A DNA stretch of 64,000 nt, from the NCBI GenBank assembly GCA_910577115.1, contig CAJTMC010000006.1, forward strand, positions 1 through 64,000. Direction: 5' to 3'. This DNA is from an uncultured Lachnospiraceae bacterium. GTDB lineage: Bacteria > Bacillota > Clostridia > Lachnospirales > Lachnospiraceae. Below are positions 8,549-17,435 of the stretch, in pieces. Below the pieces are notes generated by a model. The model was given only the letters and a program-made list of their open reading frames with translations. It made no database searches and was not told where the DNA came from. The position numbers and the translations under genes were made by a program. The stretch's first letter is position 1. The number at the start of each line of letters is the position of its first letter.

Positions 8549-10051
8549 ATGGCGGACATTAGGAAACTTCAAAATGGCAGCGACATCAGAGGAATTGCGT
8601 GCGAGGGCGTGGAGGGAGAACACGTCAATCTTACGGAGGATGCAGGTAATCTGATTGGCGGCGGCTTTGTCAGATGGCTTGCAGACAAGAAAGGAAAAAA
8701 AGCAGAAGAACTGAGAATTGGTATCGGCCATGACTCACGCATTACGGCGAACAGCCTGTTTGCGGCAGCAGCAAAGGGAATCGTTGCAGCAGGTGCGAAG
8801 GTTTATGCCTGCGGACTGGTTTCAACGCCTTCGATGTTTATGACGACCGTATTTGACGAATTTGGATTTGACGGTGCAATTATGATTACGGCAAGTCACC
8901 TTCCGTTTAACAGAAACGGCTATAAGTTTTTCGACAGGGACGGCGGCTTAGAGCATGACGATATTACGAAAATCCTTGAAACAGCCGCAGGCCTTTCGGT
9001 TGTGGACGCAAATCTTGACGGTGTGGAAAAAGTGGACTCGATTTCCGTATATTGTGATTTTTTAAAGGATAAGATAAGAAAGAGCATCAATGCCGCAGAT
9101 TATGATAAGCCGCTGGCAGGCTTACATATCGTTGTCGATACCGGAAACGGCGCGGGTGGATTTTTTGTGGAGAAAGTGTTGAATCCGCTTGGCGCGGACA
9201 CTGCGGGAAGTCAGTTTTTGGAGCCGGACGGACATTTTCCAAACCATATTCCCAATCCGGAAAATAAGCAGGCAATGGAGTCGATCCGTCAGGCAGTGCT
9301 GAAAAACAAGGCAGATTTGGGCATCATTTTTGATACCGACGTTGACAGAATGTCGGCAGTGCTTCCAAACGGTGATGAGGTGAACAGAGATGCGATTATT
9401 GCAATGATGACGGCGATTATCGCGGAGGATTATCCGGGTGGTACGATCGTTACGGACTCTGTTACAAGTGACCGCTTGACACGCTTTATTGAAGGCATCG
9501 GCATGAAGCATCATCGGTATATGCGTGGGTATAAAAATGTGATTAACGAGTCAATCCGTCTGAACAATGATGGAACTGTTTCACCGCTTGCAATTGAAAC
9601 ATCGGGACATGGTGCACTGAGCGAAAATTATTTTCTTGACGACGGCGCATATATGGCGGTGAAATTGCTGATTGCGCTTGCAAAGGCGGCAAAGCAGAAC
9701 AAGCCGCTCGCTGCGTTTATTGAAACGTTGGAAAAAGGCTTTGAGGAGCGGGAATACCGCTTTAAGATTGACAGTGATAATTTTAAGGAATATGGACAAA
9801 ATGCGTTGAATACATTCGAGGAAAGGGCAAAAGCAAAAGGGTATCAGATTGCGCCGAATTCTTATGAAGGTATTCGTATTACCTTTGATACGAACGAGGT
9901 GAAGGGCTGGCTTTTACTGCGCATGTCACTCCATGATCCGCAGATGCCGTTAAATATCGAAGGTGTAAGAGAAGGCGATTGCGACAGGCTTTTTGATATT
10001 GTATTAGAGCTGCTTAAGGGATTTGATAAGTTAGTTGTTCCTAATAGATAA
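8549..10051 (+). CDS. phosphohexomutase (phosphomannomutase/phosphoglucomutase family)
   Basis: A 500-residue alpha-D-phosphohexomutase, interconverting hexose 1- and 6-phosphates for nucleotide-sugar or glycogen synthesis. The catalytic phosphoserine is Ser116 in TASHLP; the Mg site is Asp262-x-Asp264-x-Asp266-Arg267; the sugar loop is EGIR and the C-terminal phosphate loop is in RMSLHDPQMPLN. Substrate preference (glucose, mannose or glucosamine) cannot be read reliably. GGAGG at 8538-8542 is 6 nt before the ATG. The 156-bp upstream gap suggests its own promoter; TATGAT at 8448-8453 and TTGATA/TATATT at 8479-8505 are weak candidates. Confidence 0.88.
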   Translation: MADIRKLQNGSDIRGIACEGVEGEHVNLTEDAGNLIGGGFVRWLADKKGKKAEELRIGIGHDSRITANSLFAAAAKGIVAAGAKVYACGLVSTPSMFMTTVFDEFGFDGAIMITASHLPFNRNGYKFFDRDGGLEHDDITKILETAAGLSVVDANLDGVEKVDSISVYCDFLKDKIRKSINAADYDKPLAGLHIVVDTGNGAGGFFVEKVLNPLGADTAGSQFLEPDGHFPNHIPNPENKQAMESIRQAVLKNKADLGIIFDTDVDRMSAVLPNGDEVNRDAIIAMMTAIIAEDYPGGTIVTDSVTSDRLTRFIEGIGMKHHRYMRGYKNVINESIRLNNDGTVSPLAIETSGHGALSENYFLDDGAYMAVKLLIALAKAAKQNKPLAAFIETLEKGFEEREYRFKIDSDNFKEYGQNALNTFEERAKAKGYQIAPNSYEGIRITFDTNEVKGWLLLRMSLHDPQMPLNIEGVREGDCDRLFDIVLELLKGFDKLVVPNR

Positions 10052-10091
10052 TGTTTTAACTTGCGGTGTATAGAAAGCAGGGAGGTTTTTG

Positions 10092-10643
10092 ATGAGAATA
10101 GGAATGGGTTATGACGTGCATCGTTTGGTTTCGGGTAGAGATTTGATTATCGGCGGTGTGACAATTCCGTATGAACTTGGACTTTTGGGACATTCGGACG
10201 CAGATGTACTTCTTCATGCAATATCCGACGCGCTTTTGGGTGCGGCGGCGCTTGGAGACATCGGAAAGCATTTTCCGGATACCGACCCTGCGTATAAAGG
10301 AATATCCAGCCTCTTGCTTTTGGAGCGGGTAGGTGCGCTTTTGGAAGAAAATATGTTTTTTATCGAGAACATTGACGCCACGATTATTGCACAGGCGCCG
10401 AAAATGCGTCCTCATATTGAACAAATGCGGGAGAATATCGCAAATGCGCTGCATATCGGGATTGATCAGATTAACGTAAAGGCAACAACCGAGGAGGGAC
10501 TTGGCTTTACGGGAGAGGGCAAGGGAATATCGGCGCAGGCGGTTTGTTTATTGACAAGTCCGCGTGAGATGGCGACAATGGAAACCACCAGACAGTCGGC
10601 AGCACCGGACTGCGAAGGATGCAGTGGGTGCAGGAAAGCGTAG
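10092..10643 (+). CDS. ispF: 2-C-methyl-D-erythritol 2,4-cyclodiphosphate synthase
   Basis: A non-mevalonate isoprenoid enzyme cyclising CDP-ME 2-phosphate to MEcPP. Signature residues are Asp8-x-His10 in GYDVHRL (divalent metal), the HSDADVLLHAI motif, DIGKHFPDTD and the TTEEGLGFTG core near the C-terminus. At 183 residues it is about 25 longer than usual; the extra tail ends in CEGCSGCRKA, a small cysteine cluster not part of the enzyme fold. ATG 10092 follows GGAGG at 10081-10085; the TTG just upstream is unlikely. ispD is not adjacent. In Bacillus ispF sits in the ispD-ispF-gltX-cysE-cysS-mrnC-rlmB-sigH string, most of which is kept here. Confidence 0.93.
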   Translation: MRIGMGYDVHRLVSGRDLIIGGVTIPYELGLLGHSDADVLLHAISDALLGAAALGDIGKHFPDTDPAYKGISSLLLLERVGALLEENMFFIENIDATIIAQAPKMRPHIEQMRENIANALHIGIDQINVKATTEEGLGFTGEGKGISAQAVCLLTSPREMATMETTRQSAAPDCEGCSGCRKA

Positions 10644-10689
10644 TGATAAGGAATGAAAACAGATACAAATCGGAAAAAGGAGGAAATTT

Positions 10690-11415
10690 ATGTCAATGAT
10701 AACCACACCACATATTAATGCGGAGGCAAATGCGTTTGGAAAAACGGTGTTGATGCCTGGTGATCCGCTTCGATCAAAATTTATTGCAGAGAATTTCTTG
10801 GAAAATGCACATCTGGTAAACAATATCAGAGGAATACAGGGTTATACAGGTACTTATAAAGGCACGAAGGTGAGCGTCATGGCAAGCGGTATGGGAATGC
10901 CGACAATCGGTATTTATTCATACGAGCTTTTCCATTTCTTTGGCGTGGAAAATATTATGCGTATCGGTTCTACAGGCGCGTTGCAGGAGAAAGTACATGT
11001 GCGTGATATCGTAATTGGCATGGGTGCGTGTACCAATTCAAACTATGCAAGTCAGTACGGACTTGGCGGCACATTTGCGCCGATTGCAAGCTATCCGCTG
11101 ATGAAGGAAGCGATTTCGCAGGCGCAAGCAGTGGGAGCAAATTACCATGTCGGAAATGTGCTCTCGTCGGACGTATTTTACAATGACAGCAAAGATGCGA
11201 ATGCAGGCTGGCAGAAGATGGGCGTGCTCTGCGTGGAAATGGAAGCGGCGGCGCTTTATATGAACGCGGCTCGCTGCGGCAAAAATGCACTTGCAATTCT
11301 CACCGTTTCGGACAGCTTGGTGACAGGGGAAGAAACGACGGCGCAGGAGAGACAAAATTCCTTTACACAGATGATGGAGATAGCCCTTAATACGGCTGTC
11401 AATCTTGAAAAATAA
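10690..11415 (+). CDS. deoD: purine-nucleoside phosphorylase, DeoD type
   Basis: A 241-residue hexameric-type purine nucleoside phosphorylase that splits (deoxy)purine nucleosides with phosphate for salvage. Motifs: the phosphate-binding MPGDPLR near residue 20, the GMGMPTIGIYSYEL segment, RIGSTGAL, the ribose-binding VEMEAAALY, and SDSLVTGE with the catalytic Asp. GGAGGAAA ends 5 nt before the ATG. It is inserted between ispF and cysE where Bacillus has gltX, with tight spacing on both sides (46 and 24 nt), so probably co-transcribed. Confidence 0.93.
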   Translation: MSMITTPHINAEANAFGKTVLMPGDPLRSKFIAENFLENAHLVNNIRGIQGYTGTYKGTKVSVMASGMGMPTIGIYSYELFHFFGVENIMRIGSTGALQEKVHVRDIVIGMGACTNSNYASQYGLGGTFAPIASYPLMKEAISQAQAVGANYHVGNVLSSDVFYNDSKDANAGWQKMGVLCVEMEAAALYMNAARCGKNALAILTVSDSLVTGEETTAQERQNSFTQMMEIALNTAVNLEK

Positions 11416-11439
11416 TCATTGTCAAAAAAGGACATTAAA

Positions 11440-12129
11440 ATGGGACTGATTAAAAATATCAAAAATGAAATCAAGGTCATCAGGGAGCGTGATCCGGCAA
11501 TTCACTCCAATATGGAGGTTTTTCTGTACCCAAGCTTTAAGGTCATGCTCCATTACAGAATCGCGCATAAGCTATACAAAAGCGGACACTATTTCCTTGC
11601 AAGATGGATTTCGCAGCGTGCCGTCAGAAAGACAGGCATTGAAATTCACCCGGGTGCGGAAATTGGACAAAATTTTTTTATTGATCATGGAAACGGCGTT
11701 ATCATCGGAGAGACGGCGGTCGTCGGGAACAATGTCACGCTCTATCAGGGCGTGACGCTTGGCGGTACGGGAAAGGAACATGGAAAGCGCCATCCGACAA
11801 TTGGCGATAACGTAATGATCAGCGCCGGCGCAAAGATTATCGGTTCGTTTAAGGTGGGTGAAAATTCCAAAGTAGGCGCTGGAAGCGTGGTCATCGAGGA
11901 AGTCCCGCCAAACTGTACGGTTGTCGGTGTGCCGGGCAGAGTGGTAAGGCATAACAATCAGAAATTAGTGCGTGAGGACTTAAATCAGGTTGACCTTCCC
12001 GACCCTGTAAACGAGGATATCAAGACGCTGCAACACGAAAATTCACAACTGGCAAACCGCGTTATTGAGTTGGAAAACCAGTTGAAACAATTAAAAAAAG
12101 AGTTTGAGAACAGTAGAGAAAATACATAA
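11440..12129 (+). CDS. cysE: serine O-acetyltransferase
   Basis: The first step of cysteine synthesis, acetylating L-serine with acetyl-CoA. The 229-residue protein has the left-handed beta-helix hexapeptide repeats typical of the family: IHPGAEIG, FIDHGNGVIIGE (active-site His-Gly), VTLYQGVTLGGTG, RHPTIGDNV, GAKIIGS, VGAGSVV and VPPNCTVVGVPGRVV. It is the short EpsC/Firmicutes type. The last 40 residues form a predicted coiled coil (QHENSQLANRVIELENQL) that is not part of the usual enzyme. ATG 11440 follows AAAAAAGGA; TTG 11419 overlaps the end of deoD by context and has no ribosome site. cysS follows, linking cysteine supply to its charging. Confidence 0.92.
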   Translation: MGLIKNIKNEIKVIRERDPAIHSNMEVFLYPSFKVMLHYRIAHKLYKSGHYFLARWISQRAVRKTGIEIHPGAEIGQNFFIDHGNGVIIGETAVVGNNVTLYQGVTLGGTGKEHGKRHPTIGDNVMISAGAKIIGSFKVGENSKVGAGSVVIEEVPPNCTVVGVPGRVVRHNNQKLVREDLNQVDLPDPVNEDIKTLQHENSQLANRVIELENQLKQLKKEFENSRENT

Positions 12130-12225
12130 GCAAAACGAATAAGTTCGTTGGAAAATTTGTGAAAAGGCATTACGAATATGTCCGCATTCTTATTTGCGAA
12201 CACTGAAAGGAGCAAAGTTACAAAA

Positions 12226-13650
12226 ATGGAAAACAGATTATCCTTTTACAATACACTTACCAGAAAGGTGGAGCAGTTTATTCCGAATGAGGACGGAAAG
12301 GTGGCAATGTATACCTGCGGTCCGACAGTCTATCATTTTGCGCATATCGGAAATCTGAGAAGCTACATCATGGAGGATTTGCTGGAAAAGACGCTGCGTT
12401 ATATCGGCTATGATGTAAAGCGCGTTATGAATATTACAGATGTAGGGCACTTGTCAAGCGATGCGGATACAGGTGAGGATAAAATGCTTGCAGGCGCAAA
12501 AAGAGAGCATAAGTCGGTTATGGAGATTGCAAAGTTCTATACGGACGCTTTTTTTGGCGACTGCAAAAAACTCAATATCAAGACGCCCGATGTTGTAGAG
12601 CCTGCGACAAACTGCATCAAAGAGTTTATTCATATGATTACAGTGCTGCTGGAAAAAGGATATGCCTATGAAAGCGGCGGGAACATTTATTTTGATACAT
12701 CAAAGCTTGCCGATTATTATGTGTTTTCCGGTCAGAGCGAGAAGGAGCTTTTGGTCGGTGTCCGCGATGACGTAGAGGAAGATGCCAACAAGAAAAATAA
12801 GAGTGACTTTGTGCTTTGGTTTACGAAGTCGAAATTTGATTCACAGGAATTAAAGTGGGATAGCCCTTGGGGCGTAGGATATCCGGGCTGGCATATCGAG
12901 TGCTCCTGCATTAGCATGAAGCACTTGGGCGAATATATGGATATTCACTGCGGCGGCGTGGACAATATTTTTCCGCACCACACGAATGAGATTGCGCAGA
13001 GTGAGGCCTATGTGGGACATAAGTGGTGCAATTACTGGTTCCATGTGCATCATCTGAATGACAAGTCGGGAAAAATGAGCAAGTCAAAGGGCGATTTCCT
13101 TACGGTATCCCTTTTGGAGAAAAAAGACTATAATCCTTTGGTATACCGCTTTTTCTGCCTGCAGTCGCATTACAGAAAGCCGTTGGAGTTCTCGTATGAG
13201 GTGCTTGACAATATGAGCGCGGCATACGATAAGCTTGTGAAAAAAATCGGGACGCTTGACAAAGAGGGTGCCGTTGACAAGGAGAAATTTGACTCGTACA
13301 GAAGCAAATTTGAAGATGCGCTCTGTGATGATTTGAATTCTTCTATGGCAATCACCGTGCTCTATGATATGCTCAAGGACGACATGACAGACGCCACAAA
13401 ACATGCGCTTGCCGAAAGCTTTGACGAGGTGCTGTCGCTTGACCTTACGACGGCACATGCCGCAAAGGAAGCGGACGACGGGGTGGACGCAGAGCTTGAG
13501 GCGTATGTGCTTGCAAAGATTGAGGAGCGAAAGGCGGCAAAGAAAGGGAAGGATTTTGCAAAGGCAGATGCAATCCGCAATGAACTGCTGGAAAAGGGCA
13601 TTGCGCTGGAGGATACGCGTGAGGGCGTGAAGTGGAAAAAAACAAAATAG
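12226..13650 (+). CDS. cysS: cysteinyl-tRNA synthetase
   Basis: A class I aminoacyl-tRNA synthetase of 474 residues. Zn and catalytic motifs are visible: Cys31 in YTCGPTVYHF, AHIGN at 39-43 (HIGH), the CS(C)ISM and HHTNEIAQSE zinc ligands, and KMSKSKG (KMSKS) around residue 285. The anticodon-binding DALR domain follows, and the C-terminus ends in WKKTK as is common. AAAGGAG at 12206-12212 lies 13 nt before ATG 12226; the longer frame from 12178 would add 16 residues that do not match the family. The 96-nt gap after cysE contains an AAAATTTGTG motif (12152-12161) also seen in other gaps. Confidence 0.95.
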   Translation: MENRLSFYNTLTRKVEQFIPNEDGKVAMYTCGPTVYHFAHIGNLRSYIMEDLLEKTLRYIGYDVKRVMNITDVGHLSSDADTGEDKMLAGAKREHKSVMEIAKFYTDAFFGDCKKLNIKTPDVVEPATNCIKEFIHMITVLLEKGYAYESGGNIYFDTSKLADYYVFSGQSEKELLVGVRDDVEEDANKKNKSDFVLWFTKSKFDSQELKWDSPWGVGYPGWHIECSCISMKHLGEYMDIHCGGVDNIFPHHTNEIAQSEAYVGHKWCNYWFHVHHLNDKSGKMSKSKGDFLTVSLLEKKDYNPLVYRFFCLQSHYRKPLEFSYEVLDNMSAAYDKLVKKIGTLDKEGAVDKEKFDSYRSKFEDALCDDLNSSMAITVLYDMLKDDMTDATKHALAESFDEVLSLDLTTAHAAKEADDGVDAELEAYVLAKIEERKAAKKGKDFAKADAIRNELLEKGIALEDTREGVKWKKTK

Positions 13651-13666
13651 ATTGAGGATTAGATAC

Positions 13667-14098
13667 ATGAGTGATACACTTTCGGAAATACGCGCCGCTT
13701 TTGGCGGGGGGGATACGGATATCAGGACGTATTCCCCGCTGACGTTTGCCTATATCGGCGATGCAGTGTTTGAGATCATTGTCAGGACGGTCATTGTGGA
13801 ACAGGGGCAGCGTCCCGCCAATGCCCTGCACAAGCATACGACGAAAATTGTCTGTGCAGGAACGCAGGCAAGACTGATTGAGGCGGTTTATGATGACTTA
13901 AGCGAAGAGGAGCAGAATATATACAGGCGCGGCAAGAACACAAAGACAAATTCTGCGGCAAAAAATGCAAGCCTTTCGGATTACAGAAAAGCTACGGGTT
14001 TTGAAGCGCTTTGCGGGTATCTTTTTCTGAAAAATGATATGGAACGGGCGATTGAGGTAGTCAAAAAAGCGTTGGATCTTGCAAAGATTGAACTGTAA
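13667..14098 (+). CDS. mrnC: Mini-ribonuclease III
   Basis: A 143-residue RNase III catalytic domain without a double-stranded-RNA-binding domain, the Mini-III form that matures 23S rRNA ends in Bacillus. The characteristic YIGDAVFEIIVR signature, the central RGKNTKTNSAAKNAS stretch and ATGFEALCGYLFL are present. GAGGA at 13654-13658 precedes ATG 13667; the TTG at 13652 would overlap the ribosome site. It lies between cysS and rlmB exactly as in Bacillus (formerly yazC). Confidence 0.93.
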   Translation: MSDTLSEIRAAFGGGDTDIRTYSPLTFAYIGDAVFEIIVRTVIVEQGQRPANALHKHTTKIVCAGTQARLIEAVYDDLSEEEQNIYRRGKNTKTNSAAKNASLSDYRKATGFEALCGYLFLKNDMERAIEVVKKALDLAKIEL

Positions 14099-14188
14099 AA
14101 AATAGTTATTTTATAGACAAAATAATTTGTTTTGCAAATATTGTGCAGAGGCGAAAATTTGCAAGGTGCCGGGAACAGGGAGAGGGAT

Positions 14189-14938
14189 ATGCGATACGAA
14201 GAATTTACCATAGAGGGCAGAAATGCCGTAATAGAGGCATTTCGCGCAGGAAAAACGATTGACAGGCTTTTTTTGCTGGACGGAGCACAGGACGGGCCGA
14301 TACAGACGATTAAGCGTGAGGCAAAAAAGCACGACACGATTGTGAAATTTGTAACAAATGAGCGCCTTGACCAGATGAGTGAAACGGGAAAGCATCAGGG
14401 TGTAATTGCTTATACGGCGGCGTATACATATGCGCAGGTGGAGGATATTCTCGCCGCGGCGCGGGAAAAAAAGGAGCCGCCGTTTATTATCCTGCTGGAT
14501 AATATTGAAGATCCCCACAATTTGGGTGCGATTATCAGAACGGCTAATCTTGCGGGAGCGCATGGCGTAATTATTCCCAAAAATCATGCGGCAGGGCTGA
14601 CTGCGACGGTGGCGAAAGCCTCTGCGGGCGCATTGAACTATACTCCTGTGGCAAGAGTGACCAATCTTTCTAGGACAATGGAGGATTTGAAAAAAGAGGG
14701 CTTGTGGTTTGTGTGCGCGGATATGGACGGCGCTTCCATGTACCAGCTTGACTTAAAGGGGGCAGTCGGACTTGTAATCGGAAACGAGGGCGACGGTGTG
14801 GGAAGACTTGTGAAAGAGCACTGTGATTTCGTTGCGTCAATTCCGATGAAAGGCGATATAGACTCTCTGAATGCATCGGTGGCAGCAGGCGTGCTTGCGT
14901 ATGAGATTGTAAGACAGCGTTCTTTACTTGGAGGATGA
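14189..14938 (+). CDS. rlmB: 23S rRNA 2'-O-methyltransferase, TrmH/RlmB family
   Basis: A 249-residue SpoU-class methyltransferase. The N-terminal substrate-binding domain starts at YEEFTIEGRNAVIEAFR; the SPOUT trefoil-knot motifs are DNIEDPHNLGAIIRTA (motif 1 with the catalytic Arg), VIGNEGDGV (motif 2) and IPMKGDIDSLNASVAAGV (motif 3), which bind S-adenosylmethionine. RlmB methylates G2251 of E. coli 23S rRNA; the equivalent is expected here. GGGAGAGG lies directly before ATG 14189, so the longer TTG start at 14132 is rejected. The stop codon is separated from the next start by a single base. Confidence 0.9.
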   Translation: MRYEEFTIEGRNAVIEAFRAGKTIDRLFLLDGAQDGPIQTIKREAKKHDTIVKFVTNERLDQMSETGKHQGVIAYTAAYTYAQVEDILAAAREKKEPPFIILLDNIEDPHNLGAIIRTANLAGAHGVIIPKNHAAGLTATVAKASAGALNYTPVARVTNLSRTMEDLKKEGLWFVCADMDGASMYQLDLKGAVGLVIGNEGDGVGRLVKEHCDFVASIPMKGDIDSLNASVAAGVLAYEIVRQRSLLGG

Positions 14939-14939
14939 A

Positions 14940-15575
14940 GTGACAGAAAACTATAAAGGAATATCAGACGAAGAGCTGATTGACAGACTGCGGCAGGGTG
15001 AAAACGGAATTACGGATTTTATTATGGACAAGTATAAAAATCTTGTGCGCAAAAAGGCGAAATCCATGTACATCTTAGGTGCAGACAGCGATGACCTGAT
15101 TCAGGAGGGCATGATAGGACTTTTTAAGGCGGTGCGGGACTACGATGCCGGACGGGATGCGAATTTTCACACGTTTGCCGATTTGTGCATTTCGAGGCAG
15201 ATGTACAATGCGGTACAGGCGTCAAGGCGGGAAAAGCATGCGCCGCTTAACACCTATATATCGCTTTATGCAAGCATGGCGGAGCCGGAGAGCGGTGAAC
15301 GCGGCACACAGCTTGTCAATGTTCTTGTCTCGGAGGTTGAGACAGATCCGGAAAAGCTTTTTATCGACAAGGAGAATGTCGCGCATATTGAAGCGATTAT
15401 TGATAAGGAGCTTAGCAGCTTTGAAAAACAGGTGCTTGACCTCTATATTACGGGAATGAGTTATTCACAGATTGCAAAGGTGCTTGCAAGAGACGAAAAA
15501 TCGACGGACAATGCGCTGCAAAGGCTGAAGGCAAAGCTTAGGCGCGCCGTTGACGATAAAAGAAACAGGGATTGA
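14940..15575 (+). CDS. sigH: RNA polymerase sigma factor, SigH (sigma-30) type
   Basis: A 211-residue sigma-70-family factor. Region 2 includes DLIQEGMIGLFKAVRDYD and FHTFADLCISRQMYNAVQ; region 4 is ELSSFEKQVLDLYITGMSYSQIAKVL. The size and position directly after rlmB match sigH of Bacillus, which drives transition-state and early sporulation genes. yacP (rae1), usually between rlmB and sigH, is absent. GTG 14940 has GGAGG at 14930-14934, which is inside the end of rlmB, so the two are translationally coupled. Confidence 0.9.
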   Translation: MTENYKGISDEELIDRLRQGENGITDFIMDKYKNLVRKKAKSMYILGADSDDLIQEGMIGLFKAVRDYDAGRDANFHTFADLCISRQMYNAVQASRREKHAPLNTYISLYASMAEPESGERGTQLVNVLVSEVETDPEKLFIDKENVAHIEAIIDKELSSFEKQVLDLYITGMSYSQIAKVLARDEKSTDNALQRLKAKLRRAVDDKRNRD

Positions 15576-15589
15576 TGTGAGTTCACATG

Positions 15590-15617
15590 GCGAATTTGTG
15601 TAGAGACACAAATTCGC
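15590..15617 (+). repeat. intergenic palindrome, GCGAATTTGTG type
   Basis: Perfect 11-bp inverted repeat with a 6-nt loop between sigH and recQ. Its flanks (GTTCACATG at 15581-15589 and AATGAAGG at 15632-15639) also occur as a shorter version at 5895-5925, and the arms recur at 18592-18633 and 38781-38800. It is probably a small dispersed element, not a terminator, since no U tract follows. Confidence 0.7.
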
Positions 15618-15651
15618 GGATTGCCGGCAGGAATGAAGGATTGGAATAACA

Positions 15652-17292
15652 ATGCGCGAAAAATACGATGAAAAATACGATGAAAAATACGATGTATTGA
15701 AAAAATATTTTGGCTACGATTCTTTTCGGAACGGTCAGGAGTCGGTAATTGATGCGGTTTTAAGCGGCAGGGATGTGTTTGGAATCATGCCGACAGGCGC
15801 GGGAAAATCCATGTGCTATCAGATTCCGGCGCTGATGCTTTCGGGGATTACGCTGGTAATCTCGCCGCTGATTAGTCTGATGAAGGATCAGGTAGCGGCG
15901 CTCAATCAGGCAGGCGTGTATGCGGCGTATTTGAACAGCTCGCTCACGCAGGGACAGTACTTTAAAGCGCTTGATTTTGCAAAGGGCGGAAAATATAAGA
16001 TTATTTATGTGGCTCCGGAGAGACTGCTTACGGAGTCATTTCTGAGTTTTGCCTTAAATGCGGATATTTCGTTTATCAGTGTGGATGAGGTACATTGCGT
16101 TTCACAGTGGGGGCAGGATTTCAGACCAAGCTATCTCAAAATCGTGGATTTTGTGCAGCAGTTAAAAAAGCGTCCGGTAATCGGGGCATTCACAGCGACT
16201 GCGACGGCAGAGGTGCGAAACGACGTGGTGAAAATCTTACAGCTCAAAGATCCTAAAATCGTCACCACAGGCTTTGACCGAACAAATTTGTCTTTTTTTG
16301 TGAAACACGCAAAGGACAGGAAAACAGCGCTTTTTCAGATACTGCGCGAGCACTATGACGAGAGCGGGATTATATACTGCATTACGAGAAAGCTTGTTGA
16401 GGAAGTGTATGGTATGCTGACGGAGCGCGGAATCGAGGCGGCAAAATACCATGCAGGCATGACGGACGAGGAACGAGTGCGGAATCAGGATACGTTCACT
16501 TCGGACAGAGCGCGGATTATGGTGGCAACAAACGCATTCGGAATGGGGATTGACAAGCCTGATGTCCGCTTTGTCATTCATTATAATATGCCCAAAAATA
16601 TGGAGAGCTATTATCAGGAGGCAGGGCGCGCGGGACGCGACGGCGAAAAATCGGCGTGTTATTTAATCTACAATCCGCAGGACGTACATACAAACAGATA
16701 TTTTATTGAAAATAACCGCGAGAATGATGAGCTGAGTGAGGCACAGCTGGAGCAGGTTTTGGAAAAGGACAGGGAGCGCTTAAAGCAGATGACCTTTTAT
16801 TGTCATACAAGGTACTGTTACAGAAAGTATATGCTCAATTACTTTGGGGAAAAGGCGGAAGGCTTTTGCGGAAACTGTGGAAACTGCTTGAAAAAGCTTG
16901 CGGCAGACGAATATCAGGAGCAGCTTGACAGGTATCCGTCATATCATGCAAAGGTAAAGCTTAGAAAGCCGCAGCCCGTAAAAAGAAGGTCCTCTGAAAA
17001 TCCCGGGCTTTATGACAGCCTGCGTTTGCTTAGAAACAGTATTGCAAAGCAAAGCGGCGTGCCTGCGTATGTGATTTTTACGGACAAGACGATAAAGGAA
17101 ATGAGTATGTATCTTCCCCAGAACCGGGAACAGCTTATGCAGATCAGCGGTGTGGGTGAGGCAAAATATGAGAAATACGGAAGTGAATTTTTGGCAGAGA
17201 TTAGACGATACAGAAGCGAGGAGCAGATTGGCGAAATTGCTGTGAAAGCGCATGCCAAGATTCAGTTTCCGGTGAATGACTCGGAGAAATAA
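15652..17292 (+). CDS. recQ: ATP-dependent DNA helicase RecQ, short form
   Basis: A 546-residue 3'-5' helicase used in recombination and repair. Motifs: PTGAGKSMCYQIP (Walker A), VDEVHCVSQWGQDFRP (DEVH box and aromatic loop), FTATAT, and NMPKNMESYYQEAGRAGRDG (motif VI). A zinc module follows (HTRYCYRKYML ... CGNCGNC), then an HRDC-like domain at about 440-525. The winged-helix part of the RQC domain appears to be missing, only about 40 residues lying between the last zinc Cys and HRDC. The N-terminus starts with three copies of EKYD encoded by a 12-bp tandem repeat at 15658-15693. GAAGGA precedes the ATG by 11 nt. Confidence 0.9.
   Translation: MREKYDEKYDEKYDVLKKYFGYDSFRNGQESVIDAVLSGRDVFGIMPTGAGKSMCYQIPALMLSGITLVISPLISLMKDQVAALNQAGVYAAYLNSSLTQGQYFKALDFAKGGKYKIIYVAPERLLTESFLSFALNADISFISVDEVHCVSQWGQDFRPSYLKIVDFVQQLKKRPVIGAFTATATAEVRNDVVKILQLKDPKIVTTGFDRTNLSFFVKHAKDRKTALFQILREHYDESGIIYCITRKLVEEVYGMLTERGIEAAKYHAGMTDEERVRNQDTFTSDRARIMVATNAFGMGIDKPDVRFVIHYNMPKNMESYYQEAGRAGRDGEKSACYLIYNPQDVHTNRYFIENNRENDELSEAQLEQVLEKDRERLKQMTFYCHTRYCYRKYMLNYFGEKAEGFCGNCGNCLKKLAADEYQEQLDRYPSYHAKVKLRKPQPVKRRSSENPGLYDSLRLLRNSIAKQSGVPAYVIFTDKTIKEMSMYLPQNREQLMQISGVGEAKYEKYGSEFLAEIRRYRSEEQIGEIAVKAHAKIQFPVNDSEK
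15658..15693 (+). repeat. three tandem 12-bp in-frame repeats at the start of recQ
   Basis: Unit GAAAAATACGAT, three perfect copies at 15658, 15670 and 15682, encoding EKYD repeats immediately after the start. Copy-number change would keep the frame. Confidence 0.9.
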
Positions 17293-17330
17293 TCCGGATT
17301 TATGATTTTGAGAAAAAGAACTGTATTATT

Positions 17331-17358
17331 TTGACAAGATGTATTATGATAGTAATAT
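17331..17358 (+). promoter_or_regulatory. promoter of the DUF3048 gene
   Basis: TTGACA at 17331-17336 and TAATAT at 17353-17358 with a 16-bp spacer, giving a leader of about 70 nt. The longer open frame starting at this TTG is therefore not the coding start. Confidence 0.55.
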
Positions 17359-17435
17359 GGTCTGCGGCAAAAGCGGCTTTTCGGCGCAGACCGGTTAAGA
17401 GATGTAAATATTGCAAAAAGCGGAGGGTTTTATTG

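Noticed and set aside
12130..12225. A possible T-box leader before cysS
   Set aside because: The gap is under 100 nt and has no T-box sequence (GGGTGGNACCGCG type), no specifier stem and no antiterminator.
14099..14188. A hairpin TTTATAGACAAAATAATTTGTTTT between mrnC and rlmB as a terminator
   Set aside because: Pairing is only A-T, imperfect, and not followed by a U tract.
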